In this document: positions 61,901 to 64,000 of the stretch, piece after piece | Layout of the letters: every line of letters starts with the position of its first letter | Numbering within the stretch: the first letter of the stretch is position 1 | Assembly (NCBI RefSeq): GCF_037042905.1 | Contig: NC_087254.1 | Coordinates: forward strand, 23,103,103-23,167,102 | Length of the DNA stretch: 64,000 nt | DNA from: Lytechinus pictus | Taxonomy: Eukaryota > Echinodermata > Echinoidea > Temnopleuroida > Toxopneustidae | Reading direction: 5' to 3' | Position numbers and translations under genes: made by a program | The notes under the pieces: model-generated | What the model saw: the letters and a program-made list of their open reading frames with translations, nothing else | Database searches by the model: none | Told to the model about the DNA's origin: nothing

Positions 61901-62260
61901 TTCTCTTATGACCAAAAATGCTATTCAAATTTGTAAAGCAAAATTATTCCCTGCTGTATATATTAAGTGCTTTATAACATTTCGTCTTTATCATCCATCA
62001 ATTAATCAATTAATCATACAGTGTGAGTTAATATCTATCATTGACCTATTGCATTCTCAGTAGAAGCTATTAATTAATTTCTTGTCTAATCATATATTCT
62101 ATATGTCTTCTGCAGTGTGTGGCATTTGAGCAAATCAATGGTCTTCAGTTTAGCAACCTCGGAGACGGCTACTTTCCACCCTATGCTCCTCTTGTGATGA
62201 TCTTTGTGGATATCTTCCTTTATCTGATCATGGCCATCTATCTGGAGAATGTTGTTCCTG
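43890..62260 (+). CDS. ABCA-family ATP-binding cassette transporter, N-terminal part (seven coding exons)
   Basis: ABCA proteins are full-length membrane transporters, mostly of lipids. Exons 43890-43973, 45269-45671, 46502-46632, 57854-58080, 58869-59008, 60418-60614 and 62116-62260 splice in frame to 442 residues. The start MGKFWDQLYWLLYRNFLFK is the usual basic segment before helix 1 (about 29-46). An extracellular loop of about 190 residues follows, with five N-glycosylation sequons and SGFSAIQAMVEHLM, then helix 2 and the signature EKERKIKEVMNIMGLNNTTF, then further helices and IYLENVVPG, where a linker to the first ATP-binding domain begins in ABCA proteins. The short first loop resembles ABCA3 and ABCA5-type members, not ABCA1/2/4/7/12/13 with large loops. 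The exact subtype is open. Walker motifs lie beyond the window. Intron 3 is 11.2 kb and full of insertions. Confidence 0.87.
44118..44928. mobile_element. hAT-like element with CAACCAAAAAATTAC ends
   Basis: TGATCTTG at 44110-44117 recurs at 44929-44936. The 15-base ends CAACCAAAAAATTAC and GTAATTTTTTGGTTG are perfect complements. The interior has four TTTCCAGGGCT units (44147-44225), a (GT)n patch at 44263-44298 and a CCGGGGCTCTTTTTGGACTT relative at the right. No transposase. It lies in ABCA intron 1 of the coding part. Confidence 0.85.
45269..45671 (+). CDS. ABCA exon 2: helix 1 and extracellular loop
   Basis: The acceptor is TCTCACAG and the donor G/GTGAGT, phase 0-1. It opens EIFISLIFVANLATVRF (helix 1), then a luminal/extracellular loop with NTS, NVT, NGT, NIS and NLS sequons. 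Confidence 0.87.
46502..46632 (+). CDS. ABCA exon 3: conserved loop segment
   Basis: The acceptor is CTGTTTTCAG and the donor AAG/GTGAGC, phase 1-0. It reads GSPSCYNDDPAYGLTYPWRN and YLYSGFSAIQAMVEHLMVK, the latter typical of the ABCA loop just before helix 2. Confidence 0.87.
46645..46805 (+). repeat. (GAT)n-type imperfect microsatellite
   Basis: Imperfect GAT/GATGAC runs follow the splice donor of exon 3. Confidence 0.85.
46900..47768. mobile_element. hAT-like element with TAGTGCTG ends
   Basis: The left end TAGTGCTGATATCGGTAA and right end TTATCGATAACAGCACTA are inverted with mismatches. The flanks ATGTACAC (46892-46899) and ATATACAC (47769-47776) are an 8-base duplication with one change. 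Such ends and an 8-base duplication fit hAT. TCGATA-type words recur inside. No transposase. Confidence 0.78.
47838..47886 (+). repeat. (GAT)n microsatellite
   Basis: GATGATGATGATGATGAT with a single GAA interruption. Confidence 0.92.
48433..49631. mobile_element. G-run-ended element with 8-base target duplication, copy 2
   Basis: CCTAGTAG at 48425-48432 and 49632-49639. The ends are CCCA plus a G12 run and GGCCACTTCCATTGACGA, and TCGTCAATGTAGGTGGCC plus a C-run and TGGG. GGATACCATGCGCGACCA mirrors TGGTCGCGCATGGTATCC exactly. A family B MITE is nested at 48572-49177. No transposase. Confidence 0.82.
48572..49177. mobile_element. TTAA-flanked MITE, family B, copy 2
   Basis: TTAA at 48572-48575 and 49174-49177; ends AGGGGAATCCAGCC and GGTTGGATTCCCCT. 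Nearly identical to 37779-38383 and inserted in the G-run-ended element. Confidence 0.87.
50334..50945. mobile_element. TTAA-flanked MITE, family C, copy
   Basis: TTAA at 50334-50337 and 50942-50945; ends AGGTCAAGTCTACCCC and GAGGTGGACTTGTCCT. Confidence 0.85.
51055..51615 (+). mobile_element. 3' end of a non-LTR retrotransposon with (ATCA)n tail
   Basis: The frame from 51055 reads GENPPQCISCNCTLTVKHIL then IECADFAHIR, the C-x2-C...H...C zinc-binding-like motif near the end of CR1/Jockey-type polyproteins. A TAA at 51193-51195 is followed in frame by NFLKEINLFIRF and TAG, so it is likely an added nonsense codon. The 3' UTR contains AAGCCGTCGGTCCCGTGTAA and TTTGCACGTTAAAAAACC and ends in (ATCA)n near 51595-51614. 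The 5' part is missing. Confidence 0.75.
52190..52950. mobile_element. degenerate family-C-like relic
   Basis: CACTGAAAATTTGATCGAAT near 52242 and AAATTTTCAGCATCTTGCTC near 52861 recall the inner arms of family C in opposite orientations. No TTAA ends are left. Confidence 0.4.
52951..54750. other. part of ABCA intron 3 without recognised repeats
   Basis: Apart from GAT-rich patches near 53450-53520 nothing is recognised. Confidence 0.4.
54751..56285. mobile_element. element with CGTAGCCAGG ends
   Basis: The ends CCTCGTAGCCAGGATTTC and CCCCTGGCTACGCGCCTGG are inverted, with TTACT on both sides. The interior repeats CCCGCGCGAAGCG-type words at about 54829, 54879, 55052, 55255 and 56059, and a truncated SINE lies at 55431-55520. 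No transposase. Confidence 0.6.
55431..55520 (-). mobile_element. truncated SINE 3' part
   Basis: (AAT)n followed by TTTACCCAGGGTAGCCGCTT and CCCAGCGGGCCCTGC matches the 3' part of the SINE at 27964-28153. Confidence 0.6.
57854..58080 (+). CDS. ABCA exon 4: helix 2 and EKE...MGL signature
   Basis: The acceptor is TATATTCCAG and the donor TG/GTGAGT, phase 0-2. It reads LVTGDDSLAMPDVNIRMFPK, a helix around ITVSVYIVLAYMPFTAVLLT and VVEKERKIKEVMNIMGL. Confidence 0.9.
58090..58790 (+). repeat. purine-rich intron with diverged direct repeats
   Basis: Most of the intron between ABCA exons 4 and 5 is A/G on the + strand. GAGTACTGAGAACTTCTATT recurs at about 58345 and 58546, with a relative near 58214. 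A long minus-strand open frame here is a composition effect. Confidence 0.75.
58869..59008 (+). CDS. ABCA exon 5: helix 3
   Basis: The acceptor is CTTTTGTAG and the donor G/GTAAGA, phase 2-1. It reads LSWIIIYIGIVLIVAILIAG and FFLIFLGLFFYGLS. Confidence 0.88.
59148..59310. mobile_element. short foldback MITE
   Basis: GCAACTGTTGTAACTTTGCC and its exact complement form the inner stem, AACTACCATGGTAAC and GTTACCATGGTAGTT the next. The outer ends GGCCCGTTGCATAAA and TTTGAAACAGGCC are related. A left-end relative (GGGCCTGTTGCAT) occurs at 57472. Confidence 0.75.
60418..60614 (+). CDS. ABCA exon 6: helices 4-5, parent of the tandem array
   Basis: The acceptor is ATCCCACAG and the donor AGG/GTAAGT, phase 1-0. 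It reads VVTMSFMFSPLFDKATTAGG and VIPYIPLALLGPETVPVALL and ends IAFFMDR. Its last 102 bases plus the donor form the first unit of the 107-base array. Confidence 0.88.
60513..61462 (+). repeat. 107-base tandem array made of exon end plus splice donor
   Basis: Units start at 60513 (in exon 6), 60620, 60727, 60834, 60942, 61049, 61154, 61261 and 61368. Lengths are 107, 107, 107, 108, 107, 105, 107 and 107 bases; the last unit decays. Each carries the copy of TACATCCCTCTAGCACTCCT through TTCATGGACAGG followed by GTAAG or GTAGG. Since 107 is not a multiple of 3, only the first unit is coding. Confidence 0.92.
62116..62260 (+). CDS. ABCA exon 7: helix 6
   Basis: The acceptor is GTCTTCTGCAG and the donor G/GTAAGC, phase 0-1. 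It reads CVAFEQINGLQFSNLGDGYF and VMIFVDIFLYLIMAIYLENV, the last helix before the first ATP-binding domain. Confidence 0.88.
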
Positions 62261-63000
62261 GTAAGCTATGATAATGCTGGATCTATTCAGTTTGTAGAGA
62301 GTTCATTGTGTAATATCAGAAATAGAAAGAGGAAGAAGAAGATATATATGTAGGCGGAATTATTTTCTTATCTTTGGCTGGATTTGATGAAATTTTGTAA
62401 TTTGTGTTTGATTTTTGTGTTGTTGAGGTGTAGATGGCCTCAATCCATAATCAGTTTCATTAAATTCTTATAATCCTCATAGAGCCTGTTGAATTGGACC
62501 CACACTACAACCATGCGAATAAAAGGGAAATTGTGTATGATAAAAGCTATTGTGTAACCAGGAATATCAGGCTATAATTATGCAATTAATGATATAGTAA
62601 ACAAGTTCATTGATACAATCTTAACTTGTGCCGATAAAGATGGTTTGTACTACGATCTAAAACACACTGGCATGGAACTCGTAGAGGATTGCCTGAGATA
62701 GCAACACTCTTGCAACTAGACTCCAAACATTGATTATATAAAGTTGGTGACTAGAAGAATTTATCTCCATCTCCTAGCTGAAAGATGCTTGGATAGACTG
62801 GAATGCCTTACAAGAACAGTCTTGTTCACTCATGCATTCAATGATATTCAAGTGGAGGTATTCACTTTTCAAAAGAGATTAAGAACCATTCATGAGGCGG
62901 CTTTCCTCTTTGAGTGCCCATTATAAGTGCAAAAGAGATAGGAATTTGTGACATGGGTGAACGAGAATACTTGGTTTAAAAATAGTTTCTTTGCTTCTCA
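62261..63000 (+). other. start of ABCA intron 7
   Basis: No further exon or repeat is recognised before the minisatellite. Confidence 0.4.
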
Positions 63001-64000
63001 GATGGCTAACCCATTTGGTCTACTATCAATTAAAGGAGAATGAAACCCTTGAAACCAGCTGAATCCATATCAAAGAGAAAAATCAAAGAAACATATTGTT
63101 GAAAGTTTGAGGAAGATTGATTGAATAATAAGAAAGTTATGAGCATTCGAATATTGAGATCACTAGTGCCATGTAGATCCTCCCAACGGCAATGCGACCA
63201 AGATCTGTGATATCACACACGTACAACTCCCTCATTACTTTAGTACTTATTTCACTTATATTCTCACTTTTATAGAGTCTATCACAAGGTGAGGTGTTCT
63301 CTATATGAGATGACAAGTACAGAGGTTCGTACAACATTATATCATTGATGAATCGTTTGTCATATGATTAGAATGAGCAAAAAGAGATGTTTTGGGGTAT
63401 ATTTTCAGTGTCCAAATGGGAGAGTTGTACGTGTGTGACATCACAGATCTTGGTCGCATTGCCAATGGGAGGATCTCCATAGCATTAGTGATCTCGACAT
63501 TCAAATGCTCATAACTCTTTTATTGCTAGTCCTATTTTACTCAAAGTTTTGTTGATCTTATTCTTTGATTTTTCTGCTTTCACAAAAGCTAACTTGCTCC
63601 AAGAGTTTCATTCTCCTTTAACTGTAATTACTGTTTGGTGTACACCAAGCTTTTGTACACTACACCAACTGGGCTAAACCCATTTGGTCTTTTATCAATT
63701 TGCTGTTATTACTGTTTGATCTACACCAAACTTCTCTACACTACACCAACTGGGCTAAACCCATTTGGTCTACTATCAATTTGGTGTAATTACTGTTTGG
63801 TCTACACCAAACTTTCTACACTACACCATCTGGGCTAAACCCATTTGGTCTACTATCAATTTGTTGTAATTACTGTTTGATCTTCACCAAACTTCTCTAC
63901 ACTTCACCAACTGGGCTAAACCCATCTGGCCTACTATCAAGTTGTTGTAATTACTGTTTGTTTTACACGATATCTTTTACACTACATCAACCGGGCTAAA
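63001..64000 (+). repeat. ~84-base minisatellite, interrupted and running off the window
   Basis: Units contain CTACACCAAACTTCTCTACA, CTGGGCTAAACCCATTTGGT and CTACTATCAATTTG. About four and a half units lie at 63622-64000, and the left part of one (CTAACCCATTTGGTCTACTA) at 63007-63029, cut by the family A MITE. Confidence 0.88.
63030..63621. mobile_element. TTAA-flanked MITE, family A, copy 2
   Basis: TTAA at 63030-63033 and 63618-63621; ends AGGAGAATGAAACCC and GTTTCATTCTCCT. Inserted in the 84-base minisatellite; closely similar to 149-762. Confidence 0.87.

Overview
The window is animal nuclear DNA: genes are split into short exons with GT/AG borders, introns run to about 11 kb, and most of the sequence is nested transposon debris. 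Three gene models are supported, all on the + strand. The repeat families (miniature elements ending in TTAA, hAT-like elements with 8-base target duplications, G-run-ended elements, a tRNA-derived SINE, non-LTR retrotransposon tails), together with a sialic-acid gene and an ABCA gene, suggest a marine deuterostome. A sea urchin or other echinoderm is my best guess. That assignment is inference, because no search could be run.

Layout. (1) 1-4310: the last two coding exons of CMAS, the CMP-sialic acid synthetase, whose upstream exons lie outside the window. (2) 4311-22315: a long repeat-rich stretch without a convincing gene. It holds two copies of an element carrying perfect AGGTCA direct repeats, a foldback element, a roughly 110-base satellite, a broken reverse transcriptase, and a 1.86-kb inverted-repeat element inserted in that reverse transcriptase. 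(3) 22316-26261: four phase-1 exons of a putative surface protein with a Cys module, a Thr/Ser-rich mucin-like region of six 22-residue repeats and a C-type lectin-like domain. A possible cytoplasmic-tail exon lies at 33450-33609. (4) 26262-41300: nested mobile elements. (5) About 41640-62260: the 5' part of an ABCA-family transporter, seven coding exons covering about 442 residues (first transmembrane helix, extracellular loop, following membrane helices). The ATP-binding domains lie beyond the window. Its introns hold at least seven transposon insertions. (6) 63000-64000: an 84-base tandem repeat cut by a TTAA-flanked element.

The three genes do not form an operon-like unit. CMAS is a nuclear/cytosolic sugar-nucleotide enzyme, the lectin model a predicted surface protein and the ABCA protein a membrane lipid transporter. 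They are simply neighbours.

Most unusual features: an array of about 107-base units in the ABCA gene built from the 3' end of a coding exon plus its splice donor (60513-61462); the AGGTCA-A-AGGTCA-bearing element at about 6325-7289 and 14916-15897; the 1.86-kb hairpin element with a coding remnant in its arms; and a 34-base perfect palindrome with an 8-base target duplication inside that hairpin's spacer.
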